Positions 26,116 through 34,594 of a stretch of DNA of 64,000 nucleotides are shown piece after piece. Under the pieces are notes generated by a model. It was not told where the DNA came from and did not search any database. It saw only the letters and a program-made list of their open reading frames with translations. Source of the DNA: VBWE01 sp943372645 (GTDB lineage Bacteria; Bacteroidota; Bacteroidia; Palsa-965); the NCBI GenBank assembly GCA_943372645.1, contig CALRZN010000023.1, forward strand, positions 1 to 64,000, read 5' to 3'. How positions within the stretch are numbered: the stretch's first letter is position 1; each line of letters starts with the position of its first letter. The translations under genes were made by a program, and so were the position numbers.

Positions 26116-26832
26116 ATGAAAACCCGAAATAACCCTGCATTTGTCATTTCATTTTTCATCCTGCTGTCCGGTGGAGTATTCCTGTGCAGCTGTGAAAAAG
26201 AAACACCTGCTCCTACTCCGCCTGCATCAACTGCCGATATAACTGCCCCGGTAATTACAATATCTGTTAACAGTCCGTTTAGCCAGTATCTGCCGAACAT
26301 GGCCGGAAGCGGTTTGTTTTCCAATCCATCAGCCACAGCATCCGACAATGTTGACGGCGATCTGAGTGATTCCATCGTTGTTACCGGAACAGTAAATCCT
26401 AATCTTGCCGGTTCCTATTCATTGACCTATACCGTTTCTGATGCCGCAGGCAATACGGCCAGCCAGGTACTTACCGTTATTATCGAAAACAGCGCGGCTT
26501 ACCTCGACGGTCAGTATGTCAATGCAACAGACACCTGCCAGACCACACCTACATCTATTTTTAATTCAACGGTAACATCTTCAAATACCACCAATAGCGA
26601 TATAATAATTAACAACTTTGGTGCATTCGGGCTGGCTGTTAATGTATCGGGAGTGGTTTCGGGACAAAACATAATTATTCCGTCAGCCCAGGCGCTCAGC
26701 GGTGGCGCTTCTATCGTTACGGCCAGCGGAGTTGTAATCAGTTCGACAACCCCGGTTAAATTTAAAATAAACTTTGTATGGACAGATGGAATCAACGTCG
26801 AAACCTGCCGTTCGTGGTACACCCATTTTTAA
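26116..26832 (+). CDS. Paralogous DUF5011-type lipoprotein
   Basis: The 238-residue protein repeats the architecture of the gene at 25287. It has a lipobox signal (GGVFLCSCEKE), an Ig-like domain (APVITISVNS; SATASDNVDGDLSDSIVVTG; YTVSDAAGN) and the same C-terminal domain (DTCQTTPTSIFN to ETCRSWYTHF). The C-terminal domain is the best conserved part between the two copies. A -7 element TATATTTG (26088-26095) lies just upstream. A terminator follows at 26850, so the gene is an independent unit. Function unknown. Confidence 0.85.
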   Translation: MKTRNNPAFVISFFILLSGGVFLCSCEKETPAPTPPASTADITAPVITISVNSPFSQYLPNMAGSGLFSNPSATASDNVDGDLSDSIVVTGTVNPNLAGSYSLTYTVSDAAGNTASQVLTVIIENSAAYLDGQYVNATDTCQTTPTSIFNSTVTSSNTTNSDIIINNFGAFGLAVNVSGVVSGQNIIIPSAQALSGGASIVTASGVVISSTTPVKFKINFVWTDGINVETCRSWYTHF

Positions 26833-26849
26833 ACATTCTTTTTCTCCGG

Positions 26850-26880
26850 AAAAGGCACCTCCACCCGGGTGCCTTTTTTT
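26850..26880 (+). terminator. Intrinsic terminator
   Basis: Stem aaaggcacc/ggtgccttt followed by a run of seven T, 18 nt after the paralogous lipoprotein and before the SUI1-like gene. Confidence 0.88.
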
Positions 26881-26906
26881 ATGTCTTTTATCGTAATTTT
26901 GAAGCG

Positions 26907-27248
26907 ATGTCGAAGAAAAACAAATCCAACGGCGGAATCATGTATTCCACCAACCCCGATTTCCGCCCCGAAAAACCGGAAACCGGCAGTTCCAAAACAC
27001 TGCCCCCGCAGCAGCAGAACCTGCGCATTCACCTCGACCGCAAAGGCGGCGGCAAAGTGGTTACGGCGGTTGTTGGTTTTAGCGGCGACACCGCCGACCT
27101 GGAGGCACTCGGCAAAATGCTGAAACAAAAATGCGGCGTGGGCGGAACCGTGAAAGAAGGTGAAATCCTCATCCAGGGCGATTTCCGCGACAAAGTGCTG
27201 CAGCTGCTTACCGCCGCAGGATACAAAGCCAAAAAAGCCGGCGGGTAA
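26907..27248 (+). CDS. SUI1/eIF1-family translation factor (YciH-like)
   Basis: The 113-residue protein has a basic N-terminus and a SUI1 domain from about residue 38 onward (LRIHLDRKGGGKVVTAVVGF; LKQKCGVGGTVKEGEILIQG). The GGG-K-V-T block and the KCGxGGTVK block are the family signatures. Members resemble eukaryotic eIF1; the E. coli homologue YciH affects start-site fidelity and stress translation. The frame is open 43 codons upstream, through the terminator and previous gene end, so the start at 26907 is chosen. It overlaps the next gene by one base (TAATG), indicating coupling. Confidence 0.9.
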   Translation: MSKKNKSNGGIMYSTNPDFRPEKPETGSSKTLPPQQQNLRIHLDRKGGGKVVTAVVGFSGDTADLEALGKMLKQKCGVGGTVKEGEILIQGDFRDKVLQLLTAAGYKAKKAGG

Positions 27249-28327
27249 TGCAAACCGATCTGCCTTTATCAAATTTAAAAGTTGTTGAACTGGCCGGTGT
27301 GCTCGCCGGTCCGGCGGTGGGTATGTTCCTGGCCGAACTGGGCGCTTCGGTGATCAAAATCGAAAATCCGCCCCACGGCGATGTTACCCGTTCGTGGAAA
27401 TCGGCCAGCGAAAACCCGGAAAATACCGCTTCCGCTTATTATGCATCGGTAAACTGGGGCAAAGAAAGCCGTTTCACCGACCTGAAATCGGCCGAAGGCT
27501 ATGCGGCTGTGCTGCACCTGCTTGATGATGCCGATGTGGTAATTACCAATTTTAAAGCCGGTGATGCCGAAAAGCTGCGCCTCACCCCCGCCCTGCTTCA
27601 CGCCCGCAATCCCAAACTGGTTTATGCATCCATCACCGGGTTCGGCGAAAACGACCCGCGCCTGGCGTTCGACCTTGTGCTGCAGGCCGAAGCCGGTTTT
27701 ATGAGCATGAACGGAACCACCGAAAGCGGCCCACTGAAAATGCCGGTGGCGCTTATTGATGTGCTTGCCGCCCACCAGCTGAAAGAAGGAATTCTGCTGG
27801 CCCTGCTGCAGCGCACCACCACCGGAACCGGCGCAACTGTTTCTGTATCACTGTATGATGCGGCACTGGCTGCACTGGCCAACCAGGCAGGCAATTATCT
27901 GATGAACAACAGCATTCCGCAACGCACCGGCAGCCTCCATCCGAATATTGCCCCATACGGTGAATCATTTACCTGCGCAGATGGCGAACAGGTGGTTATT
28001 GCGGCCGGCAGCGACAGGCAGTTTGAAGCGCTGTGTGCGGCGCTCGGACTGGAAACACTTCCGGCTGATGCCGCTTACAGCACCAATGCACAGCGGGTGA
28101 AAAACAGGGGAATATTGGCCGAAAAACTGGCACCTGCATTCCGGGCGAAAACGGCCGAAGGCTGGTTAACCGAACTTACTGCAGCCGGTGTACCTGCCGG
28201 ACGTATCCGCGACCTGGAGCGGGTTTTCAGCCAGGAAAGCGCCCGCAGGCTGGTGCTGACCGATGTCAACGGGCAACGGGTAAAAACAGCTGTTTTCCGG
28301 ATCGAACCGCCGGAAGCGAAAGGGTAA
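27248..28327 (+). CDS. CaiB/BaiF family (class III) CoA-transferase
   Basis: The 359-residue protein begins LKVVELAGVLAGPAVGMFLAE, the conserved N-terminal block of class III CoA-transferases. It then has GASVIKIENPPHGDVTR and AFDLVLQAEAGFMSMNG, where family members carry the catalytic Asp that forms an acyl anhydride with the CoA thioester. It is slightly shorter than the usual ~400 residues. The donor and acceptor acids cannot be read from sequence. It is translationally coupled to the SUI1-like gene, an arrangement with no obvious functional logic. Confidence 0.9.
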   Translation: MQTDLPLSNLKVVELAGVLAGPAVGMFLAELGASVIKIENPPHGDVTRSWKSASENPENTASAYYASVNWGKESRFTDLKSAEGYAAVLHLLDDADVVITNFKAGDAEKLRLTPALLHARNPKLVYASITGFGENDPRLAFDLVLQAEAGFMSMNGTTESGPLKMPVALIDVLAAHQLKEGILLALLQRTTTGTGATVSVSLYDAALAALANQAGNYLMNNSIPQRTGSLHPNIAPYGESFTCADGEQVVIAAGSDRQFEALCAALGLETLPADAAYSTNAQRVKNRGILAEKLAPAFRAKTAEGWLTELTAAGVPAGRIRDLERVFSQESARRLVLTDVNGQRVKTAVFRIEPPEAKG

Positions 28328-28349
28328 CAAAAAGCAAACAGGCCGGCGC

Positions 28350-28379
28350 TTGTATTTTGAATACAATCGTTTATATTTG
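28350..28379 (+). promoter_or_regulatory. Promoter of the DUF6089-type barrel gene
   Basis: TTG (28350-28352), 19-nt spacer, TATATTTG (28372-28379); start codon 36 nt downstream. Close to consensus. Confidence 0.75.
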
Positions 28380-28414
28380 CAAAAGCGAACCGTACAAACA
28401 CTATTTACAGAGAG

Positions 28415-29329
28415 ATGAGAAAAAGTACCCTGCTTTTGCTGTTGCTTGTATTGCCCATGATGATGCAGGCCCAGCGTAGGAACCGTTACCGCTGGGAAGG
28501 TACAATTCACCTTGGTGCATCCAACTTCCTCGGCGATCTTGGTGGTGCCAACCGTATTGGTACAAACGGGCTCCGCGATCTTGAACTCATTCTCACCCGC
28601 CCCGCTGTCGGACTTGGCGTGCGTTACCGCTCCAGCCGCTACCTCGGTTACCAGGTAAACGGCTGGTTTGGACGTGTTAACGGCGACGACAAACTCACAA
28701 CTGAACTTTTCCGGAATAACCGAAATCTGAACTTCCGTTCCAACATCATCGAACTTTCGGGGCAGCTTGAATTTTATTTTACCAAAGAACGCCAGGGGCA
28801 TATTTACAAAATCAAAAACGTAAAAGGCTGGCGCCACATTGATATGCAGGCTTATGCGTTTATCGGTGGCGGTGCATTTTTCTTCGACCCGCAGGGGCAG
28901 TTCCAGGGTGGTGCGTGGTACAAACTGCGTCCGCTGGGCACCGAAGGCCAGGGCATTAAAGCAGGCAGTAAAATCTATTCGCGGATCAATGCTTCTATTC
29001 CCATCGGACTCGGTTTAAAATACGCCATTGACCGCCGATGGGCCATCGGCATGGAAATCGGCATGCGCAAAACATTTACCGATTACATTGATGATGTAAG
29101 CACAACTTATTTCGATAATGATTCCATCCGTGCCATAAACGGACCGGAAGCAGCCTATTTTGCCGATCCTTCGCTGCACAACCCGAACGTTACACCGGTG
29201 GGCGGCATTGAAGTTACCGGCGCAGGCCAGCAGCGCGGCGATCCGACAGACAACGATGCGTACATGTTCGTTACTTTTTCGGTAAACTACAAGTTCTCGA
29301 AACTCCGCCGCACGAAGTCGAAATTCTAA
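28415..29329 (+). CDS. Outer-membrane beta-barrel protein, DUF6089-like
   Basis: The 304-residue protein has a signal peptide (MRKSTLLLLLLVLPMMMQAQ). It then shows barrel strands with typical turns: WEGTIHLGASNFLGDLGG, AVGLGVRYRSSRYLGYQVNG, YAFIGGGAFFFDP and KYAIDRRWAIGMEIGMRKTF, closing with YMFVTFSVNYKF near the end. The SNFLGDLGG motif and overall plan fit the DUF6089 family, widespread in Bacteroidota and of unknown role. The transcript starts at its own promoter. About 250 nt of AT-rich sequence follows before the next gene, with no clear terminator. Confidence 0.85.
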   Translation: MRKSTLLLLLLVLPMMMQAQRRNRYRWEGTIHLGASNFLGDLGGANRIGTNGLRDLELILTRPAVGLGVRYRSSRYLGYQVNGWFGRVNGDDKLTTELFRNNRNLNFRSNIIELSGQLEFYFTKERQGHIYKIKNVKGWRHIDMQAYAFIGGGAFFFDPQGQFQGGAWYKLRPLGTEGQGIKAGSKIYSRINASIPIGLGLKYAIDRRWAIGMEIGMRKTFTDYIDDVSTTYFDNDSIRAINGPEAAYFADPSLHNPNVTPVGGIEVTGAGQQRGDPTDNDAYMFVTFSVNYKFSKLRRTKSKF

Positions 29330-29584
29330 ACCGGGTTTGCTGGTCATTTAATCAGAAGCACGCTGTTATTTTCAGCAGTTCATGCTACTCTGCTGTAACT
29401 CTTTTAACTTAACCACAATGGCCACAATGGTATTCACTACGGACACGATGAATAATATTTCTTCGTGACTCTTTGTGCAACCCTTTGTGGGTGCGGTAGT
29501 ATGTGAGCAAGACTCTTTGTGGTAAAATAGATTAAGTACAGTTCCTCAAACAGGGATATCGAAATTATACGATCTTAAACAGCA

Positions 29585-30142
29585 CTACTTCCCCGGCTTC
29601 ACGCGCAGGTATTTCGCCAGCAGTTTTGAAATGGCTTTGATTTCTTCCGGTGTCAACTGGAAACCGAAGCGCAGTTCACGTTCTTCGGTAATGGTCAGCT
29701 GCAACATTTCATTTCCCGTGTTCCAATAGCCTTCGCCCAGGTTTTTCATCCACCTTGGTGTTTTATCCTGCAGTACATTTAAACCGGTAATTTCCGTCAC
29801 CGGGTATTTCAGTATCCACCCGCGGCCGCTGGTGTCTTTTTTATAGCGCAGTTCCCCGTCTTTTATTTTCAGGATTTCGCGGCCGAACTGTTTCCAGCGC
29901 CAGGCTTTCATAATCAGCAATTCAAAGTACACCCAGAAAGCAATCCAAACCAGGGTCATAATTTTGGCTTTCTGATCGGAGATGCCGAAATAGCTGTAAA
30001 TGATCACCCCGCCGCAGGCTGTCCACAGCAGGAGCCAAAGCAGCAGCATGTTGTTTTTACGTTTGTCGGCACTGGCCGAAATAACGAGGCTGAGTTCATT
30101 TTCGCCGGCAACTGCCGAAGCCCGTTTACTAAGTATCTCCAT
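29585..30142 (-). CDS. Hypothetical membrane protein with two hydrophobic segments
   Basis: The 185-residue protein has a short cytoplasmic N-terminus, two adjacent hydrophobic stretches (NMLLLWLLLWTACGGVIIYS and IMTLVWIAFWVYFELLIM) and a soluble C-terminal half. That half (LKIKDGELRYKKDTSGRGW; YPVTEITGLNV) looks like a bPH-type beta domain, a weak suggestion. It overlaps the NDH-2 stop codon by 14 bases, so the two are probably co-transcribed and coupled. Function unknown. Confidence 0.7.
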   Translation of the reverse strand: MEILSKRASAVAGENELSLVISASADKRKNNMLLLWLLLWTACGGVIIYSYFGISDQKAKIMTLVWIAFWVYFELLIMKAWRWKQFGREILKIKDGELRYKKDTSGRGWILKYPVTEITGLNVLQDKTPRWMKNLGEGYWNTGNEMLQLTITEERELRFGFQLTPEEIKAISKLLAKYLRVKPGK

Positions 30143-31421
30143 TTTTATGTTCCGGTTGAAAAGGTCGGATGATGAGGCGCATGCCCCGGTCGTAATTCAT
30201 GTAACTGATGAGCCAGTTGAAAAACACCACCACGCGGTTGCGGAATCCGACGAGCGACATGAGGTGAATAAACATCCAGATGACCCACGCACGGAAGCCC
30301 TGTGTTTTCCAGCGCCCGATTTCGGCCACGGCTTTGTTGCGGCCCACGGTGGCCATGGAACCGCGGTCGTTGTAAGTAAACTCCTGCATGGGGCGTTTTT
30401 CAGCAAGCTGTTTCAGGTTGCTGCCGAGGCGCTGCCCCATCTGCATGGCGACCTGCGCCACCATCGGGTGCCCCTGCGGTGTTTTATCAGCAATCATGCA
30501 TGCTACGTCGCCGATAGCAAAAACGTTTTCCATGCCTTTTACGCGGTTGAAACTGTCCACCACAATGCGTTTATCGCGGCGCACGGCGTCTTCCGGGATG
30601 CCTTTGAGCACGTTGCCTTTTACGCCTGTGGCCCAGATCATGGTGGCGGTATCGAACTGTTCTTCGGTATTGGTGGTTACCGTGCTGCCGTCGTAACCGG
30701 TAACGCGCACTTTTTTCCACACATGCACATCTAATTTTTCGAGAAACCGTTCTGCTTCCGACGACGATTTTTCGTCCATCGCCGACAGTACCCGCTCCGA
30801 GCCTTCCACGAGGTGAATCTGCATGTTACGAAAATCCAGTTCCGGGTAATCTTTCGGCAGCACGTGATTTTTCAGTTCGCCAAGTGCGCCTGCAAGTTCA
30901 ACGCCGGTAGGGCCTGCGCCTGCAATAACGTACGTCATCAGTTTGCGGCGTTCTTTTAAATCGCCGGTGAGTAATGCTTTCTCAAAATTCTGCAGGATGC
31001 AGCTGCGCAGGTCGAGCGCTTCGCTGATGGATTTCATCGGCATGCTGTGCTGCTTCAGCTCTTCCATGCCAAAATAATTGGTATCGGAACCGGTGCTGAT
31101 TACCAGGTAATCGTAATGCAGTTCGCCAATGCTGGTTTCAAGTATTTGTTCGCTTTCGCGGATGGCCGTTGCCGTAGCCATGCGGAAGTGAAAATGTTTG
31201 TAACCCTTAAACAGTTTCCGGAGCGGGAACACAATGGAATCAGGCTCGATGCCCGCTGTGGCCACCTGGTAGAGTAAAGGCTGAAAGGTGTGGTAGTTGT
31301 TTTTATCAATCAGCACCACCTGGAAATGCCGGTGGAGTCGTTTGATGAGTTGTATGCCCCCAAACCCGCCGCCGATGATGACTACGCGGGGCAGATTTAC
31401 ATTCGGGATATCAATTTCCAT
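30129..31421 (-). CDS. ndh: Type II NADH dehydrogenase-like FAD oxidoreductase
   Basis: The 430-residue protein has an FAD-binding GGGFGG at 17-22, a NHTFQP-like block (KNNYHTFQPLLYQVATAGI), an NADH-binding TYVIAGAGPTGVELAGAL and a third FAD motif (VFAIGDVACM). The C-terminal segment (VIWMFIHLMSLVGFRNRVVV) contains the amphipathic/hydrophobic helices that anchor NDH-2 to the inner membrane. The enzyme would oxidise NADH and reduce quinone without pumping protons. It overlaps the downstream membrane protein gene. The symbol reflects family, not a verified orthologue; a related sulfide:quinone-type function is less likely as the paired redox Cys are not seen. Confidence 0.88.
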   Translation of the reverse strand: MEIDIPNVNLPRVVIIGGGFGGIQLIKRLHRHFQVVLIDKNNYHTFQPLLYQVATAGIEPDSIVFPLRKLFKGYKHFHFRMATATAIRESEQILETSIGELHYDYLVISTGSDTNYFGMEELKQHSMPMKSISEALDLRSCILQNFEKALLTGDLKERRKLMTYVIAGAGPTGVELAGALGELKNHVLPKDYPELDFRNMQIHLVEGSERVLSAMDEKSSSEAERFLEKLDVHVWKKVRVTGYDGSTVTTNTEEQFDTATMIWATGVKGNVLKGIPEDAVRRDKRIVVDSFNRVKGMENVFAIGDVACMIADKTPQGHPMVAQVAMQMGQRLGSNLKQLAEKRPMQEFTYNDRGSMATVGRNKAVAEIGRWKTQGFRAWVIWMFIHLMSLVGFRNRVVVFFNWLISYMNYDRGMRLIIRPFQPEHKNGDT

Positions 31422-31454
31422 AAGTGAATTGTATCAGTATGCTTAATGAACAAC

Positions 31455-31883
31455 TCATACCGCAGTCTTGTTTAAAAAATGCTGCACCGCGAGCCTGTAA
31501 CTTTCAACACCGAAGCCGCTGATGCTGCCTGCACAGTGCGGGGCGATAAACGAAACGTGGCGGAAGTCTTCGCGTGCAAAGATGTTGGAAATATGCACTT
31601 CAATAACCGGCGTTGTAATTGCTTTCACCGCGTCGGCCAGCGCAACAGAAGTGTGTGTGTAACCCCCGGCGTTGAAAATAATACCGTCAGCAGTAAATCC
31701 ATATTCGTGCAGTGCGTTGATCAGTTCGCCTTCCACGTTGCTCTGTTTATAGTCAAGCTGCACGTCCTTAAAATCAGTCCGAAGTGCGGCGAGGAAATCA
31801 TCAAATGTGCGTGCGCCGTAAATTCCGGGCTCGCGCGTACCAAGCAGATTGAGGTTCGGTCCGTTGAGAATAAGTATCTTCAT
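31455..31883 (-). CDS. aroQ: Type II 3-dehydroquinate dehydratase
   Basis: AroQ converts 3-dehydroquinate to 3-dehydroshikimate in aromatic amino acid synthesis. The 142-residue protein has the family start ILILNGPNLNLLGTREPGIY, with catalytic Arg17 and Tyr22. It also has NAGGYTHTSVAL from residue 71, and EVHISNIFAREDFRH with His97. Length is as expected for the dodecameric type II enzyme. It is divergent from xerD; their starts are 42 nt apart and share a compact control region. Confidence 0.96.
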   Translation of the reverse strand: MKILILNGPNLNLLGTREPGIYGARTFDDFLAALRTDFKDVQLDYKQSNVEGELINALHEYGFTADGIIFNAGGYTHTSVALADAVKAITTPVIEVHISNIFAREDFRHVSFIAPHCAGSISGFGVESYRLAVQHFLNKTAV

Positions 31884-31914
31884 GGTACGAAGTTGTAAAT
31901 TTGTAAATCAACTG

Positions 31915-31922
31915 CAAAAGTA
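31915..31922 (-). promoter_or_regulatory. -7 element TACTTTTG for aroQ
   Basis: On the minus strand, 32 nt before the aroQ start; a separate TAAATTTG at 31896-31903 on the plus strand could serve xerD. The -33 boxes are not clear. Confidence 0.45.
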
Positions 31923-31925
31923 CGA

Positions 31926-32825
31926 ATGCTTTGGAAATCAGAAAAAGCCGGTTTTAAAACGTATCTGCAACTCGAAAAATCGTTGTCGGGCAACTCGGTG
32001 GAAGCCTACCTGCACGATGTGGACAAATTCACACAGTTTCTTGAACTGAAAAAACTGGCTCCCGCTCCTGCTGATATTGAACTGGAACACCTGCGCGAGT
32101 TCCTGCGCTGGGTGAATGAACTGGGCATGACCGCCACCTCACAGGCGCGGATTATTTCGGGATTAAAAGCGTTTTATAAATTCCTGCTGTTCGAAGATTT
32201 ACTGAAACACGATCCGACCGCACTGCTCGAGGCTCCGAAAACCGGGCGCAAACTTCCGGATGTGCTGCATGCCGATGAAATTGTGCAACTGCTGGAGGCC
32301 GTTGACCGCAGCACACCCGAAGGCGAACGCAACCGCGCCATGCTCGAAACGCTGTACAGTTGCGGCTTACGCGTGAGCGAATTAGTTACGCTGAAGATTT
32401 CAAATCTTTTTTTGCATGAAGGATACCTGCGCGTAACGGGCAAGGGCGATAAGGAACGGCTGGTACCCATCGGTTCGGTTGCAGCCAAACACATAGCGAT
32501 GTACATGTCGCAGGTGCGCTGTCACATCAAAATAAAAAAAGGCGAAGAAGACATTATTTTTCTCAACCGGCGCGGCAGCCGTTTAACGCGGGTGATGGTT
32601 TTTACCATCATCAAAAACCTGGCAAGGCAGGTGGGCATTCATAAAAAAATAAGTCCGCACACGTTCCGCCACTCCTTTGCCACACACCTTGTGGAAGGGG
32701 GCGCCGACCTGCGCGCGGTGCAGGAAATGCTGGGGCATGAATCCATTACCACTACCGAAATTTATACACACATCGATCGTAGTTTCCTGCAGGAGCAGGT
32801 TTCGAAGTTTCATCCACGGAGATAA
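31926..32825 (+). CDS. xerD: Site-specific tyrosine recombinase XerD
   Basis: The 299-residue protein has an N-terminal SAM-like DNA-binding domain (about 1-95) and a C-terminal catalytic domain. The full active set is visible: Arg149 in GLRVSELV, Lys173 in TGKGDKERLVP, His245 and Arg248 in HTFRHSF, His271 in LGHESI and Tyr280 in IYTHID. With XerC it resolves chromosome dimers at dif during division. Length and conserved text fit chromosomal XerD rather than a phage or island integrase. The stop codon lies in the left arm of the 32.8-kb hairpin repeat. Confidence 0.93.
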   Translation: MLWKSEKAGFKTYLQLEKSLSGNSVEAYLHDVDKFTQFLELKKLAPAPADIELEHLREFLRWVNELGMTATSQARIISGLKAFYKFLLFEDLLKHDPTALLEAPKTGRKLPDVLHADEIVQLLEAVDRSTPEGERNRAMLETLYSCGLRVSELVTLKISNLFLHEGYLRVTGKGDKERLVPIGSVAAKHIAMYMSQVRCHIKIKKGEEDIIFLNRRGSRLTRVMVFTIIKNLARQVGIHKKISPHTFRHSFATHLVEGGADLRAVQEMLGHESITTTEIYTHIDRSFLQEQVSKFHPRR

Positions 32826-33019
32826 TTGATCTTATAAAACAGACATCCCGGAATTAGTGGCAGCGGCAGGCAGCAGTGGCAGTCATGTTTTCGTAAGGAA
32901 CAGATTCATCTTCTGAAATACCTGCCGACTGCCACTGCCAACTGCCACTGCCGACTTGTAATACTATTTATTTTATAAAAGCCTGACCTGCAGTAGTGTC
33001 TGTTTTATAAGATCAATTA
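32823..33019. repeat. Long-hairpin intergenic element, copy A (MITE-like)
   Basis: The ends are a perfect 23-bp inverted repeat (32823-32845 with 32997-33019). Inside is a second GC-rich inverted repeat around tggcagt-type motifs. The whole 197-bp gap between the convergent xerD and the 33.0-kb gene is the element; both stop codons (TAA at 32823-32825 and, on the minus strand, at 33017-33019) are part of the terminal repeats. A roughly 90 % identical copy lies at 41070-41250. Confidence 0.88.
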
Positions 33020-34594
33020 CTCCTCCGCCTTCGGCACCACCTCACTGTCAAGCGGCACGGGCAGGTTACGCGGATCACTGTATTTGGGAATGCGCTGCAC
33101 ATACCGGCTGCGTATAACGTGTGCAAAAAACCAGTCGTGAAAAATAATGAGTTCGGGTGAACGCACCAGCCAGCAATAATCGCGGTCGGCACTTTTCAGG
33201 TTTTCGAAGTGATCGCTGAGGGCATGATAAACTGCTTTAAAATCATAGCTCCTGTTTTCGAGTTCGCGTAGTATTTCATAGATGAGGATATCACGTTTGC
33301 GCAGTTTTTCCTGCGTATCGAGTTTGCGCAGGTGTTTGCGGGCATTTTCAATTTTTTTGCCGGCCATATCGTGCAGCATACGTTCAATGTCGTTCATAAT
33401 GGAAAGGATGCGAATGCCCACATTCCAGCCTTCGCGGTCGCTTTCCACTTCATTCTGTTCGAGCAGTATTTCCTGCACTTCGCGGTAGTTGCCGAGCATA
33501 AACTGCGTGCATGCCATTAGGTAGGTACGGCGGCCGCGGCGGAACGAGGCATCTTTGCCCTGGTCGTTGCGCAGCAGGTCTTTCAGCAGCAACAGCGCGG
33601 TGTCGTAATGACCTCCGTAATAGTGGCCATAAAACTCCACTTCGGTACACAGGTAATCGTTGTACGAGCCCGGCATCAGCAGTGCACGCGCCTGCTGGCA
33701 GGTGGTTACGCTGCGTTCGAACTGGCGCAGGAAGAGGTCGTTTTCTGCCTGGTTAATGAGCACATTGCCGAGGCGGTACGCAGCATAAATGGCCGGTGAT
33801 TTTTCAATGAGGGCCGAAAGGCGCAGCATGCTTTTGCGGGCGTGGCGGTAAAAATGCAGTTCCTGGTAATGATGTGTTTCGAGGTAATACAGGTAAAATG
33901 CCACGTTGGCCGAACCTGTTTTTTCGTAATCGAGGCGCATGCGTGCGATGGAGCGGATAAGAAACGCGCTGTGTTCTTCCTGACGCCCTTTGAAATCGGT
34001 ATTACCGATCAGTGTATTATAATCGCAGTACGCACTGTACGCGGCCTGGCGGCATCCTTCGTATTTTTTATACTGGCGTTGCAGGTGTTGAAATTCCTGC
34101 TGCCCGCGGGTAAGTGAAACCACCTGCATTTTCAGGCGCAGCGCAGTGAGCAGCTCTTCGTAAAATTCGTAGAGCATGCTGGTTTCAACGGCGCTTTCAT
34201 AAACCAGCAGGGCCGTTTCATGCAGTCCGCGCCCGACGAGGATCTGTGCATAGCTGATGCGTTTGCGCACTTCAAACAGCTGGCGGAACTGCATGCTGTA
34301 TGCACCTTCACGTTTGATGTTTATATCAAGCAGCAGCGATTCCAGCAGTTTGTCGCGGAAGCGGATGAGCAGCCGGCTGTACGCCGCGGTAGCTTTGCGC
34401 CCGTAGATGAGAAATTCGATTTCGCGGTCGGCAATCGGTTCGCGGGGGCGCGTGAGCAGGTCAAGCAGTTTTACGCTTTTGCTTTCAAACTTCTCTCCCC
34501 GTGAATCGAAGGAGGTGAGCATGTTCCGGAACGTGCTTATTTCTTCCGGGTTCATGCAGGCCAAAAGGCTTCGTAGGCTTTGTATTCCGCTCAT
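33017..34594 (-). CDS. Large all-helical protein of unknown function
   Basis: The 525-residue protein has no signal peptide or membrane segment and is predicted mostly helical, with TPR-like pairs of helices (LHETALLVYESAVETSMLYE; YRLGNVLINQAENDLFLRQF; VYHALSDHFENLKSADRDY). The N-terminus (MSGIQSLRSLLACMNPEEI) looks like a short death-domain-like or coiled segment. I do not recognise a characterised family. Such solenoid proteins are often found conserved but uncharacterised in Bacteroidota. A scaffold or regulatory role is a guess. A long gene-free region lies upstream. Confidence 0.75.
   Translation of the reverse strand: MSGIQSLRSLLACMNPEEISTFRNMLTSFDSRGEKFESKSVKLLDLLTRPREPIADREIEFLIYGRKATAAYSRLLIRFRDKLLESLLLDINIKREGAYSMQFRQLFEVRKRISYAQILVGRGLHETALLVYESAVETSMLYEFYEELLTALRLKMQVVSLTRGQQEFQHLQRQYKKYEGCRQAAYSAYCDYNTLIGNTDFKGRQEEHSAFLIRSIARMRLDYEKTGSANVAFYLYYLETHHYQELHFYRHARKSMLRLSALIEKSPAIYAAYRLGNVLINQAENDLFLRQFERSVTTCQQARALLMPGSYNDYLCTEVEFYGHYYGGHYDTALLLLKDLLRNDQGKDASFRRGRRTYLMACTQFMLGNYREVQEILLEQNEVESDREGWNVGIRILSIMNDIERMLHDMAGKKIENARKHLRKLDTQEKLRKRDILIYEILRELENRSYDFKAVYHALSDHFENLKSADRDYCWLVRSPELIIFHDWFFAHVIRSRYVQRIPKYSDPRNLPVPLDSEVVPKAEE

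Noticed and set aside
31926..32825. xerD as an island or phage integrase
   Set aside because: Length, N-terminal domain and catalytic spacing fit chromosomal XerD, and no attachment repeats or cargo flank it.
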